Assembly: GCF_007990265.1 (NCBI RefSeq)
Contig: NZ_BJWH01000018.1
Coordinates: forward strand, 1 to 64,000
Direction of reading: 5' to 3'
DNA: 64,000 bases
DNA from: Cellulomonas terrae
GTDB taxonomy: Bacteria; Actinomycetota; Actinomycetes; Actinomycetales; Cellulomonadaceae
Positions 1 to 8,166 of the stretch are shown here, one piece after another. A program made the translations under genes and the position numbers. The notes beneath the pieces were generated by a model that did no database searches, had not been told where the DNA came from, and saw nothing but the letters and a program-made list of their open reading frames with translations. The first letter of the stretch is position 1. Each line of letters starts with the position of its first letter.

Positions 1-1252
1 GGCGGGCCGTACCGGCGGCGTGCGCGGGGACGGTCGCCTGCAGGGACGTGGCCGAGCTGACGACGACGTCCTGGGCCGCGACACCGTTGACGGAGACGGA
101 CGCCGTGGCGTCGAAGCCCGTGCCGGTCAGCGTCACCCGGGTGCCGCCCGCGGTGCTGACCGACGACGGGGACACGGCGGTCACCGTCGGCACGGGACGC
201 GTCTCGACGGGCTGGTCACCGGGCTGGAAGTCGACCGCGCCCGATGCCGCGGCATAGGTCGCACTGCCGTCGTAGGTGGCGGTCAGCTCCACGTAGTCGG
301 TCCCGGCGTCGGGCGTGAACGTGATCGTCGCCTTCCCCTGGCCGTCGAGCACCGCGTCGTCGAGGAAGCCGTCCGCGGCGAGGTCGATCGTCCCCGTCGG
401 GGTTCCGGCCGCACCGGACGCCTGCACGGTGACGGTGACGGGCTGCCCGACGGTCGGCTTCGCCGGCGAGAGGGTCATGGCGAGCGCGGACGGAGCGGTG
501 CCGCGCGGCGGCAGCGTGATGTCGATGCCCGTCAGCGCACCGCCGGCGGTCGTCGTCACCTGCGTGGCCTGCGTGCGGCGCGGCGTACCGGTGGCGCCCG
601 CGTAGAACGTGCCGATGCCGGAGTAGTCGGAACCCCACTCCCCGGTGCGGGTCGAGCCGGCCCACACGGTGACCTTGCCGTTGCGCACCCCGACGACGCG
701 GTACTTGCCGTACACGTCCGTCGTCGCGGGGAAGCTGTACCCCCCGGGACCGACGAGGTCGACCCACACGTCCGCGGACGGCACCGGGGTCCCGTCGAGA
801 CGGCGGACCGTCCCCGCGACCGTCGCACCGCGCTGCAGGCGGGTGTCCGGCGCCACCTGCGTGAGGGCCGTGGTGACCGTGAGGCGCTGCGGGACCTGCG
901 GGGAGGCACCGTCCGGGTGGTAGCCGGACAGCAGGCCGGTGTCGGGCCGCGCACCCACGAGGAGGGCGTAGGACCCGGGGACCAGGTCGCGCAGGACGTA
1001 GGTGCCGTCGGCGCCGGTGACCGCCGGGGGGAGGCTCCCGCCGTCGAGCTGCGGCGTGACGCTGGCACCGCGGACCGCGGTCCCGTCGGGACCGACGACC
1101 CGGCCCGTGAGCGTCACCCCGGTGACCGGGACGTCGGCGTAGGCCCCCACGACCGGACCGGCGACGACGAGAGCCGCCAGACCGGTGGCGACGAGGAACC
1201 GCCGCACCCGGACGTTCCGTCGACGGTCCAGCACGGTGCCGCTGCGCTGCAT
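1..1252 (-). CDS. Secreted Ig-like surface protein, C-terminus outside window
   Basis: The frame is open from an ATG at 1252, with a G-rich ribosome site just upstream, to the window edge, so the C-terminus is missing. The N-terminus has basic residues followed by a hydrophobic stretch ending in an alanine-rich cleavage region, which indicates an export signal. Next come two carboxypeptidase-regulatory-like beta folds (about residues 45-230), a Big_3-type Ig-like repeat (about 255-330) and an IPT/TIG-type repeat (about 345-400, PTVTAVSPSSVSTAGGTRV). These are extracellular beta-sandwich modules without catalytic residues. A wall-sorting tail may follow outside the window, as in other surface proteins here, but it cannot be seen. 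The role is likely structural or adhesive. The function is inferred. Confidence 0.8.
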   Translation of the reverse strand, partial: MQRSGTVLDRRRNVRVRRFLVATGLAALVVAGPVVGAYADVPVTGVTLTGRVVGPDGTAVRGASVTPQLDGGSLPPAVTGADGTYVLRDLVPGSYALLVGARPDTGLLSGYHPDGASPQVPQRLTVTTALTQVAPDTRLQRGATVAGTVRRLDGTPVPSADVWVDLVGPGGYSFPATTDVYGKYRVVGVRNGKVTVWAGSTRTGEWGSDYSGIGTFYAGATGTPRRTQATQVTTTAGGALTGIDITLPPRGTAPSALAMTLSPAKPTVGQPVTVTVQASGAAGTPTGTIDLAADGFLDDAVLDGQGKATITFTPDAGTDYVELTATYDGSATYAAASGAVDFQPGDQPVETRPVPTVTAVSPSSVSTAGGTRVTLTGTGFDATASVSVNGVAAQDVVVSSATSLQATVPAHAAGTAR

Positions 1253-1417
1253 ACCCACTCCCCCTGCATGACATGGCCGCTCACCGCTGCGGTGGCACCC
1301 GACGGGCCCGCACCGTGCGAGCCCGAAAAGACGGTAATCGTCAGCTTCGGGGCCGAACATGAGCCTTTCGTCCCCACGAATCGGGCAGATCGATGGGGAG
1401 GGTCGTGCAGGCCGGCG

Positions 1418-2749
1418 TCAGGCCGCCGTCTGGCGGTCCGCCGCCTCCTGGGCACCGAGCTCGGCCGCCGTCTGCGCGCGGCGCTCCGGCAGTGCCGGGT
1501 AGAGCACCTCGAGGTGGGGGCGGCTGCGCACGTGGTAGCGGACCGTGACGTCCCACTTCTTCCACGCCCACAGCGCCGCGCCGGTGGCGACGAGCAGGGC
1601 CGAGATCGACCCGACGCCGATGGCCCAGCGGGCGCCGTACGTCTGCCCGATCCAGCCGACGATGGGCGAGCCGATGGGCGTCGCGCCGAGGAACACCATC
1701 ATGTACAGCGCCATCACCCGGCCCCGTACGGCGGGGTCGGTGCTCAGCTGGATGGTCGCGTTGGCGGCCGTCATCATGGTCAGCGACGCGAGGCCGACGG
1801 GGATGCAGGCGATCGCGAACGTCAGGTACGTCGGCATGAGGGCCATCACGCCCGTCGCGATGCCGAACCCGAACGCGGCACCGATGACCAGGCGGACGCG
1901 TGGCCGTTCCCGTCGCGCGGCGAGCAGCGCCCCGGTCAGGGACCCGATGGCCAGCACCGAGCCGAGGATCCCGTACTCCCCCGCCCCCATGCCGAACTCG
2001 GTGCGCGCCATCATCGCGCTGGTCAGCTGGAAGTTGAGGCCGAACGTGGACACGACGCCGACGACGACCATGATCACGAGGATGTCGCTGCGGCCCCGCA
2101 CGTAGGCGATGCCCTCGCGCAGCTGCCCCTTGGCGCGCGCCGTCGTCGGCATCGGGCTCAGCTCGGACCTGCGCATCCGCGTGAGGGCGAAGATCGTCGC
2201 GCCGAACGTGACCGCGTTGATGACGAACACCCACCCCGTGCCGACGGCGGCGATGAGCAGGCCGGCGACGCCCGGGCCGATGAGGCGGGCGGCGTTGAAC
2301 GACGCGCTGTTCAGGCCCACCGCGTTCGACAGCTTGTGCGCGGGCACCAGCTCCGCCACGAACGTCTGCCGGACCGGCCCGTCGATGGCAGTGACGCACC
2401 CGAGGGCCAGCGCGAACAGGTACACCTGCCACAGCTGAGCGTGCCCGCTGAGCACCAGGACACCCAGCCCGGCGGCGAGGATGCCCTGGCCCACCTGCGT
2501 CGCGATCAGCAGCTTGCGCCGGTCCACCCGGTCCGCCAGCAGCCCCGCGTACGGGGAGAGCAGGAGCACGGGGGCGAACTGGAGGGCGGTCGTGATGCCG
2601 ACCGCGACCCCGGACTCGTCCGTGAGCTCGGTGAGGACCAGCCAGTCCTGGGCGACGCGCTGCATCCAGGTGCCCACGTTCGCCACCAGAGCCCCGGCGA
2701 ACCACAGCCGGTAGTTCCGGAACTTCAGCGAGGAGAACGTGGGACTCAT
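1418..2749 (-). CDS. MFS transporter (EntS/MFS_3-like exporter)
   Basis: This is a major facilitator protein of about 443 residues with roughly twelve hydrophobic segments. It begins FRNYRLWFAGALVANVGTWMQ and carries the loop LLADRVDRRKLL between helices 2 and 3, typical of the EntS/MFS_3 exporter group. The ATG at 2749 overlaps the marR stop by four bases (ATGA), so the two genes are translationally coupled. That fixes the start, although the frame is open further upstream. The substrate is unknown. Membership of a marR operon suggests efflux of a small toxic or phenolic compound, which is inference. Confidence 0.9.
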   Translation of the reverse strand: MSPTFSSLKFRNYRLWFAGALVANVGTWMQRVAQDWLVLTELTDESGVAVGITTALQFAPVLLLSPYAGLLADRVDRRKLLIATQVGQGILAAGLGVLVLSGHAQLWQVYLFALALGCVTAIDGPVRQTFVAELVPAHKLSNAVGLNSASFNAARLIGPGVAGLLIAAVGTGWVFVINAVTFGATIFALTRMRRSELSPMPTTARAKGQLREGIAYVRGRSDILVIMVVVGVVSTFGLNFQLTSAMMARTEFGMGAGEYGILGSVLAIGSLTGALLAARRERPRVRLVIGAAFGFGIATGVMALMPTYLTFAIACIPVGLASLTMMTAANATIQLSTDPAVRGRVMALYMMVFLGATPIGSPIVGWIGQTYGARWAIGVGSISALLVATGAALWAWKKWDVTVRYHVRSRPHLEVLYPALPERRAQTAAELGAQEAADRQTAA

Positions 2750-3168
2750 GAAGCGGCGATCCTCCGCAGCAGCTCGGCGGCGTCGGCGAGCAGCGTGCGC
2801 TCGTCCTGGGTCATCTGCCGGAGGCGGTCGGCCAGCCACGCGTCCCGACGACGTCGGGTCTCGTCGACCTCCGCCACACCGGCGTCCGTGAGGCTCACGA
2901 CGACCTGCCGGCCGTCGGTCGGGTGCTCCGCCTTCGCGACGAGACCCAGCTCCACCAGGCCGTTGACCGTGCGGGTCATCGACGGCGGCTGGATGCGCTC
3001 GCGCTCGGCCAGCTGGCCCGGGGTCAGCGGGCCCTCCTTGGTGAGCCAGGCGAGGACCGTGAACTGCGGGTCGGTCAGGCCGGCCTCGCCCCGTTCCGCC
3101 CGGATCCGCCGTGAGGCCCGGCCGATGGCGATGCGGAGCTCGCCGGCGAGGTCACGGGAGGAGGGCAT
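2746..3168 (-). CDS. MarR-family transcriptional regulator
   Basis: The product is a 140-residue winged-helix protein. The helix-turn-helix covers about residues 45-75 (LTPGQLAERERIQPPSMTRTVNGL) and the wing contains the DGRQVVVSLTDAG signature (about 85-100) typical of MarR. The ATG at 3168 is preceded by AAGGA at good spacing. It is the first gene of a two-gene operon with the MFS transporter. A perfect inverted repeat sits directly upstream and probably mediates autorepression. The effector ligand is unknown. Confidence 0.93.
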   Translation of the reverse strand: MPSSRDLAGELRIAIGRASRRIRAERGEAGLTDPQFTVLAWLTKEGPLTPGQLAERERIQPPSMTRTVNGLVELGLVAKAEHPTDGRQVVVSLTDAGVAEVDETRRRRDAWLADRLRQMTQDERTLLADAAELLRRIAAS

Positions 3169-3183
3169 GATCCTTACTCTAGA

Positions 3184-3202
3184 TCATTACCCTGCGTAAT
3201 GA
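3184..3202. promoter_or_regulatory. Palindromic operator, probably for the MarR regulator
   Basis: TCATTAC-N5-GTAATGA is a perfect inverted repeat with 7-base arms. It lies 16 bases upstream of the marR ATG and ahead of the divergent VanZ-like gene. MarR dimers usually bind such 16-20 bp palindromes overlapping their own promoter. Binding by this MarR is inferred from position. Confidence 0.65.
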
Positions 3203-3228
3203 CAGTCGGCGTCGCCTACCCTGAGCCG

Positions 3229-3660
3229 GTGACGAGGAGCAGACGGGTGACGATCGCGCTCTTCGTCGTCTACCTCGTCGGCCTCGCCCGCGTGACCCTG
3301 TGGCCCCGGCTCGGCGACGACGACGGCTTCGACCTCGTCCGCACCGTCCTGGGCTGGATCGACTCCGTCGGCATCCCCCTGACCTACAGCGCCACGGAGT
3401 TCCTCGCCAACATCGCGCTGTTCGTCCCGTTCGGCATCCTCGTCAGCCTGCTCCGCCCCCGCTGGCCGGCCTGGACGGTCGTCGCCCTGGGCCTGGCCAC
3501 CTCGTGCGCCATCGAGCTCGCCCAGCTGCTGTTCCTCCCCCACCGCGTCTCCGACGTGCGCGACCTCGTCGCCAACACCCTCGGGACCGTCGTCGGGGTG
3601 GCGGTCGTGCTGGTCGCCCGACGGCCGTCGCGCGCCCCGGAACCCGCAACTGCCAGCTAA
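3229..3660 (+). CDS. VanZ-family membrane protein
   Basis: The product is a small integral membrane protein of 143 residues with four hydrophobic segments. It has the VanZ features of an early LWPR region, the N-FVPFG motif (NIALFVPFGILV) and the SDVRDLVANTLGT motif near the C-terminus. VanZ proteins are linked to low-level teicoplanin resistance in enterococci, but their biochemical role is unclear. I chose GTG 3229 because the in-frame ATG at 3199 lies inside the palindromic operator and would place that site within the coding region. The ATG is still possible. The stop overlaps the convergent CAP-domain gene. Confidence 0.85.
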   Translation: MTRSRRVTIALFVVYLVGLARVTLWPRLGDDDGFDLVRTVLGWIDSVGIPLTYSATEFLANIALFVPFGILVSLLRPRWPAWTVVALGLATSCAIELAQLLFLPHRVSDVRDLVANTLGTVVGVAVVLVARRPSRAPEPATAS

Positions 3661-4151
3661 GGGCCGAGGAACACCTGCGAGCAGAGCATCTCGTCCCCGT
3701 CGAGCCGGCAGCCGATGCCGACCTCGGCAAGATCGGGATCGAGCAGGTTCGCCCGATGGCCCGCTGAGTCCAGCCAGGCGTCGACCACGTCCTGCGGGCT
3801 CGCCGCGGCACGAGCGAGGTTCTCCGCCGCCGACGACGCCGGCGCGCACGCCTCGATGACCGGCGCCAGCGGCGCGTGCTCCAGGTCCGCGCCGCCGCTC
3901 AGGTCCTCCGCGCGCCCGGTCGCCGCCTCCGTCGCACACTCCGAGACCGCCAGCGCCGTCAGGCCCTCGTCCGCCCGCGCCGCATTGGTCGCGTCGACGA
4001 GCTCAGCCGCGTACGTCCGAGGATCCGCGTCGTCCGCCGACCACGGCTCCACGCCCGTCGGCTCGGGCCGCAGCGCGAGGTAGAGCGCCACCGAGGCGAG
4101 CACGACGCCGACCACGACGAGCACCCACCCGAACGCCCCCCGGCGGGACAC
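3657..4151 (-). CDS. CAP-domain (SCP-like) extracellular protein
   Basis: The product has one N-terminal membrane-spanning or signal segment (WVLVVVGVVLASVALYLAL) and a CAP domain. The domain shows NAARADEGL, the core SAENLARA and the late GHRANLLDPDLAEVGIGC motif. Cysteines at positions matching its paralogue at 22848-23588 probably form disulphides. The GTG at 4151 lies two bases after the stop of UDP-glucose dehydrogenase, so it is probably the second gene of that transcript. Upstream in-frame sequence overlaps the dehydrogenase gene and was excluded. The molecular role of bacterial CAP domains is mostly unknown. Confidence 0.82.
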   Translation of the reverse strand: MSRRGAFGWVLVVVGVVLASVALYLALRPEPTGVEPWSADDADPRTYAAELVDATNAARADEGLTALAVSECATEAATGRAEDLSGGADLEHAPLAPVIEACAPASSAAENLARAAASPQDVVDAWLDSAGHRANLLDPDLAEVGIGCRLDGDEMLCSQVFLGP

Positions 4152-4153
4152 CG

Positions 4154-5479
4154 TCAGGGACGTCCCAGCGCCCGGTACGTCCAGCCCGCCGCCCGCCACA
4201 CGGCAGGCTCCAGCACGTTGCGGCCGTCCAGGATGCGCTTGTGCGCGACGACCGCCGCCAGGGCGTCCGGGTCGATCTCGCGGTACTCGGGCCACTCGGT
4301 GGCCAGCAGGACCACGTCCGCGTCCTTGGCGGCCTCGAGCGGCGTGCTCGCGAACCGCAGGTCCGGCCACTTGGCACGCGCGTTGTCCACGGCCTGCGGA
4401 TCCGTGACGGTGACGTGCGCACCCTGCAGCTGCATCTGCGCCGCGACCGACAGCGCCGGCGAGTCCCGCACGTCGTCCGAGTCGGGCTTGAACGCCGCCC
4501 CGAGCACGGCGATCCGCTTCCCGACGATCGACCCGTCGCTCACCTCGCGCGCCAGGTCCACCATGCGCACGCGACGCCGCATGTTGATCGAGTCGACCTC
4601 GCGCAGGAACGACAGGGCGTCACTCACGCCGAGCTCGCCCGCGCGGGCCATGAACGCCCGGATGTCCTTCGGCAGGCACCCGCCACCGAAGCCGAGACCC
4701 GCGTTGAGGAACCGGCGGCCGATGCGCGCGTCGTAGCCGATCGCATCAGCCAGGCGCGTCACGTCCGCGCCCGTCGCCTCGCACAGCTCGGCCATCGCGT
4801 TGATGAACGAGATCTTGGTGGCCAGGAACGAGTTGGCCGCGACCTTGACAAGCTGCGCCGTGGCGTAGTCGGTGACGACGAGCGGGATGTCCTCGGACAG
4901 CGGCGTCGCGTAGACCTCGTCGAGCACGGCACGGGCCTTGGTGCCCTCCGCCGTCGGCTCGCCGTCCTCGTCCGTCGGCAGGCCGTAGACCAGACGGTCC
5001 GGGTGCAGCGTGTCCGCGACCGCGAACCCCTCACGCAGGAACTCCGGGTTCCACACCACCACCGCACCGGTCTCCGCCAGCGCCCCGGCGATGGCCTCCG
5101 CCGTCCCCACCGGAACCGTCGACTTGCCCGCCACCACGTCACCCGGACGCAGGTACGGACGCAGCGCCTCGACGGCGGAGTTCACGTACGTCAGGTCCGC
5201 GCGGAACTCCCCGTGCACCTGCGGGGTCCCCACGCAGACGAAGTGCACGTCCGCGCCCGCGGCGTCTGCCATGTCGTCGCTGAACGTCAAACGACCCGTG
5301 GCACCCACCTCGGCCAGCAGCTCCGGCAGTCCCGGCTCGTAGAACGGCGCCTGACCTGCACGCAACGCCTCGATCTTGCGCTGGTCGACGTCGATGCCGA
5401 TCACCTCGTGGCCGAGGTAGGCCATGCTCGCCGCGTGGACGGCACCGAGGTAGCCACAACCGATGACAGAGAGGCGCAC
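4154..5479 (-). CDS. ugd: UDP-glucose 6-dehydrogenase
   Basis: The enzyme oxidises UDP-glucose to UDP-glucuronate with two NAD+, supplying uronic acid precursors for the polysaccharide cluster. The N-terminal Rossmann motif GCGYLG lies at about residues 7-12. The catalytic region has GFGGGCLPKD with the nucleophilic cysteine at about 268, and the conserved VKVAANSFLATKISFINAMAELC helix. The length of 441 residues is normal. GTG 5479 is preferred over GTG 5488 because a GGAG sits eight bases ahead of it, whereas that element abuts the earlier codon. A TATAGT -10 box upstream suggests its own promoter. Confidence 0.95.
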   Translation of the reverse strand: MRLSVIGCGYLGAVHAASMAYLGHEVIGIDVDQRKIEALRAGQAPFYEPGLPELLAEVGATGRLTFSDDMADAAGADVHFVCVGTPQVHGEFRADLTYVNSAVEALRPYLRPGDVVAGKSTVPVGTAEAIAGALAETGAVVVWNPEFLREGFAVADTLHPDRLVYGLPTDEDGEPTAEGTKARAVLDEVYATPLSEDIPLVVTDYATAQLVKVAANSFLATKISFINAMAELCEATGADVTRLADAIGYDARIGRRFLNAGLGFGGGCLPKDIRAFMARAGELGVSDALSFLREVDSINMRRRVRMVDLAREVSDGSIVGKRIAVLGAAFKPDSDDVRDSPALSVAAQMQLQGAHVTVTDPQAVDNARAKWPDLRFASTPLEAAKDADVVLLATEWPEYREIDPDALAAVVAHKRILDGRNVLEPAVWRAAGWTYRALGRP

Positions 5480-5511
5480 GGATCTCACTCCAGGGGTGTC
5501 AGGAAGCGCCG

Positions 5512-5517
5512 ACTATA
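5512..5517 (-). promoter_or_regulatory. Candidate -10 box (TATAGT) for ugd
   Basis: Read on the minus strand this is TATAGT, close to the sigma-70 consensus TATAAT and lying about 33 bases upstream of the chosen ugd start. No good -35 hexamer is visible at 17 bases. The 186-base gap between the flippase gene and ugd otherwise shows no gene. Confidence 0.45.
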
Positions 5518-5665
5518 TCGGCCGAAACGCGGATAACCTGCCCGGATGCGGGTGATACCTCACCGCGATGGCCGCGTTGGACCTGGTCCTGACGTGGGCG
5601 CGGCAATCGCGGGAGTCGCACCGATGTGCTCCGCGCTCGACGCACCACGTTGATGCCTCTCCGAC

Positions 5666-6961
5666 CTAAGCACCCTGCCGACCCTGCCTGAAGAGGTCGC
5701 GCGCCCCTCGAAGATCGCCAACTCTCGGAGAGAGATCTCGAAGGCCGAGACCAGTCGCCAAATACCCACACCAGAACGTTAGCCAGTATCCAAGTGTCGA
5801 CGCCAGCGCAGCGCCAGAGGGACCAAGAGTCGGACCCAACAACACTAACAGCACCAAGCCGGCAAGTAGTCCGGCGAATTGAGCCGACGTTTGCTGCCAA
5901 CCCTTGTTCAGCGCGACCAAACCGGAGTTCACAACGTAGTTCCCTACAACCGCGACGGAGCCCGCCAATGCAATCAGTGCGGGAATTATCGCGTCCGAGA
6001 AATCGCGGCCGAATCCGAGGACAACGATTGCAGGCGTTGCCGCCGCGACTGAGAGTGACGCAGCCCACCCAGCCACGACCGCGCCGCGCAGGTCGGTAGA
6101 GAAGTCGGCACGAAACGTTCCCGTGGAGGTTGCCCGCACAAATCGACGGAACGTGCTCGATCCGACCGCCTGACCTACGGCCATCGGCAGGAGCGAAATG
6201 GTCGCCGCTACGGAGTACAGACCAGCGGCGTGGGCGCCAATGATCGGGAGCGCAAAGAACTGGTCGAGTCGATAGGACGATGCTTCTGCAAGCTGGGCGC
6301 CGTAGAACCTGCGCGACTCCACCAGCAGGACACGGGTGCGCGCGCGGGGTCCACGGATGCCGACTCGGAGGAGGCAACTTGACACGACTAGCGTGGTGAC
6401 CATCGCGGCTAAGTTCAACCAAATCACCGCGGAGACAGAAATTTTACCAATCAACGCAAAAATGGCCACGAGGGTAGTGAACACCGCACCCGACGTTAGG
6501 TTTACCAGTGCAAAGGCGCCATGCCGCTCACGAGCAATCAATATATTCACGTCGGAAATCCAGAGCAGTCCACTCGCACTGCATCCGATGCCCGAGACGA
6601 CGAGTGCGAACTTTGCAGGATGGGGCAACGATTCGAGAATCGAGAGGGTGCTGAAGTATGCGATGAGCCCGCCAAGGGCACCCACCACCAGGCCGAAGAG
6701 CCTGATCGCCCGTACCGTGGGAGCCACTTCCTCGCCGCTCGCTCCGCGCCTTCGGGCGACAATCGGGATTCCGAATGATAGAGCAATGGGAAGCAGCCCA
6801 GTTAGCGCCAGCGCAGCCGCCGTCTGACCCCGACCGTCTGGTCCGAGCGCCCGCGCTAGTATCGGCGCGCTCACGACACCAAGCATCGCCGAGGCGATTC
6901 GGCTAATCACGATCGACGAAGGGCCGGAGAGTGCGGACCTCATCCGCGCTAGTCTTCGCAT
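5666..6961 (-). CDS. Wzx-type polysaccharide flippase
   Basis: The product is a 431-residue protein of the MATE/MVF-like polysaccharide transporter superfamily, with about 12-14 hydrophobic segments. It starts with SRIASAMLGVVSAPILARALGPDGRGQ, the typical opening of these flippases, and has an R-RRFYGAQLAEASSYRLDQFF segment in the middle. It should move undecaprenyl-linked oligosaccharide units across the membrane. It follows the pyruvyltransferase-like gene by a few bases on the same transcript. Base composition is clearly more A+T-rich than the flanking housekeeping genes, suggesting horizontal acquisition. Confidence 0.85.
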   Translation of the reverse strand: MRRLARMRSALSGPSSIVISRIASAMLGVVSAPILARALGPDGRGQTAAALALTGLLPIALSFGIPIVARRRGASGEEVAPTVRAIRLFGLVVGALGGLIAYFSTLSILESLPHPAKFALVVSGIGCSASGLLWISDVNILIARERHGAFALVNLTSGAVFTTLVAIFALIGKISVSAVIWLNLAAMVTTLVVSSCLLRVGIRGPRARTRVLLVESRRFYGAQLAEASSYRLDQFFALPIIGAHAAGLYSVAATISLLPMAVGQAVGSSTFRRFVRATSTGTFRADFSTDLRGAVVAGWAASLSVAAATPAIVVLGFGRDFSDAIIPALIALAGSVAVVGNYVVNSGLVALNKGWQQTSAQFAGLLAGLVLLVLLGPTLGPSGAALASTLGYWLTFWCGYLATGLGLRDLSPRVGDLRGARDLFRQGRQGA

Positions 6962-6967
6962 CCTCGA

Positions 6968-8137
6968 TCAGTCGCGAAGGGAGATCGCTACAGACGACAG
7001 GGTGTTCTCCGTGCTGCGGGCGGCAAGCGAAGCGAGGCGCTGTCCGTTCTCCAGCAGGATGGATCGCTCCCTCGTCAGAGCACGCTCGAGCGCGCTTTCC
7101 AGATGTGCGCCCTCTGAGATCGGCACATCGCCCCGAGCCCAGGTGTTGACGTAGGCCTCCAATTTCGATATGCCAGCCAGCGCAATGGACGGCACGCCGT
7201 ACGCCATTGCAGATATATGGCCGTGCAAGCTTGTTCCGACAAACACTTGGGAGCTGGAGATCGTGTCCGCAATATCCCATATCGAACTCACCGGCGTCAC
7301 CGAGACGGTATCTAGTCCGACTCGCCGCTCGACAGCGCGCATCGCTTCGACATCTCCATGCCCGCCGGCGAGCCCGATCGGCAACAGTTCGACGCGTTCA
7401 AATTGGCGAGCGGCCTCCCGAACGAAAGCCACCAGGCTCCGCCCGTCGCGCCGGAGCCAGCTCCTCGAACACTGGACTACCATCGATTCCCCTTGCTCCC
7501 GTCTGGGAGGGCGCAATTCCGCGAGAACGGCGACGCTGTCCGGTGCGAGCGTCGCACCAATTCCCACCTCTCGCAGGCGTTCGAGACCGACTTCGTCGCG
7601 CACGCTCACGTAAGATGCTCTTTGCAGTGTCGATACAACGCTCTGACGATATTCGGCGGGGAGCCGGTCGAGCGAAGATGCACCGATTGCATTTGTAGAG
7701 AGCCGCTGCTGCCCACCGATCTGCGGAATGAACGGGGACCTTGTACGACCTCCGGCTCGCCGCATGGCGAACCCATCAAGCGCCCGCCCAGCCACCTTGT
7801 TGATGGCGAGCGCGCCAAGGTCCCAGGGGCTCTTCATCTGGGAGATGAGCGCCTCTCCCCAGCGCGCACCGAGAACCTCTCCCCCACCGATGACGATTCC
7901 GCGCATTGACGCGAATTCTTGAGACCCTATCGAACCGCACGAAAATCCTGCCGCACTGGACATGTCAGCGGCTCGAACGGAAAAGTGCGCCAACGGCGCT
8001 AGGCCCAGCTTCGAGGCCGCCGAGTCCAGAACCAGCGGAAACAGCAGGTCTCCATAATTAAATCGATCGTAAGCTCCGACTGTCGCAATTAGATCGTCTT
8101 GCGGATAGTGGCCCACTTTACTTCCCGTCCGTCGCAT
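6968..8137 (-). CDS. Polysaccharide pyruvyl transferase family protein
   Basis: The product is a 389-residue protein. The late motif VFVGTSLHGHISAMAYGVPSIAL (about residues 310-332) is diagnostic of the CsaB/WcaK-like family, and the N-terminus has the NYGD element (about 27-30). Family members add ketal pyruvate to sugars from phosphoenolpyruvate, giving the polymer negative charge. Some members are poorly characterised. Six bases separate it from the flippase gene and about 30 from the ligase gene, so it belongs to the same operon. It shares their lower G+C. Confidence 0.8.
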   Translation of the reverse strand: MRRTGSKVGHYPQDDLIATVGAYDRFNYGDLLFPLVLDSAASKLGLAPLAHFSVRAADMSSAAGFSCGSIGSQEFASMRGIVIGGGEVLGARWGEALISQMKSPWDLGALAINKVAGRALDGFAMRRAGGRTRSPFIPQIGGQQRLSTNAIGASSLDRLPAEYRQSVVSTLQRASYVSVRDEVGLERLREVGIGATLAPDSVAVLAELRPPRREQGESMVVQCSRSWLRRDGRSLVAFVREAARQFERVELLPIGLAGGHGDVEAMRAVERRVGLDTVSVTPVSSIWDIADTISSSQVFVGTSLHGHISAMAYGVPSIALAGISKLEAYVNTWARGDVPISEGAHLESALERALTRERSILLENGQRLASLAARSTENTLSSVAISLRD

Positions 8138-8166
8138 CCTGAGCAGAAATAGGTCCGAAGCGGAGA

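Noticed and set aside
20-3199. Open plus-strand frame of about 1,059 codons
   Set aside because: It is antisense to the surface protein, MFS and MarR genes, which have clear domains and ribosome sites.
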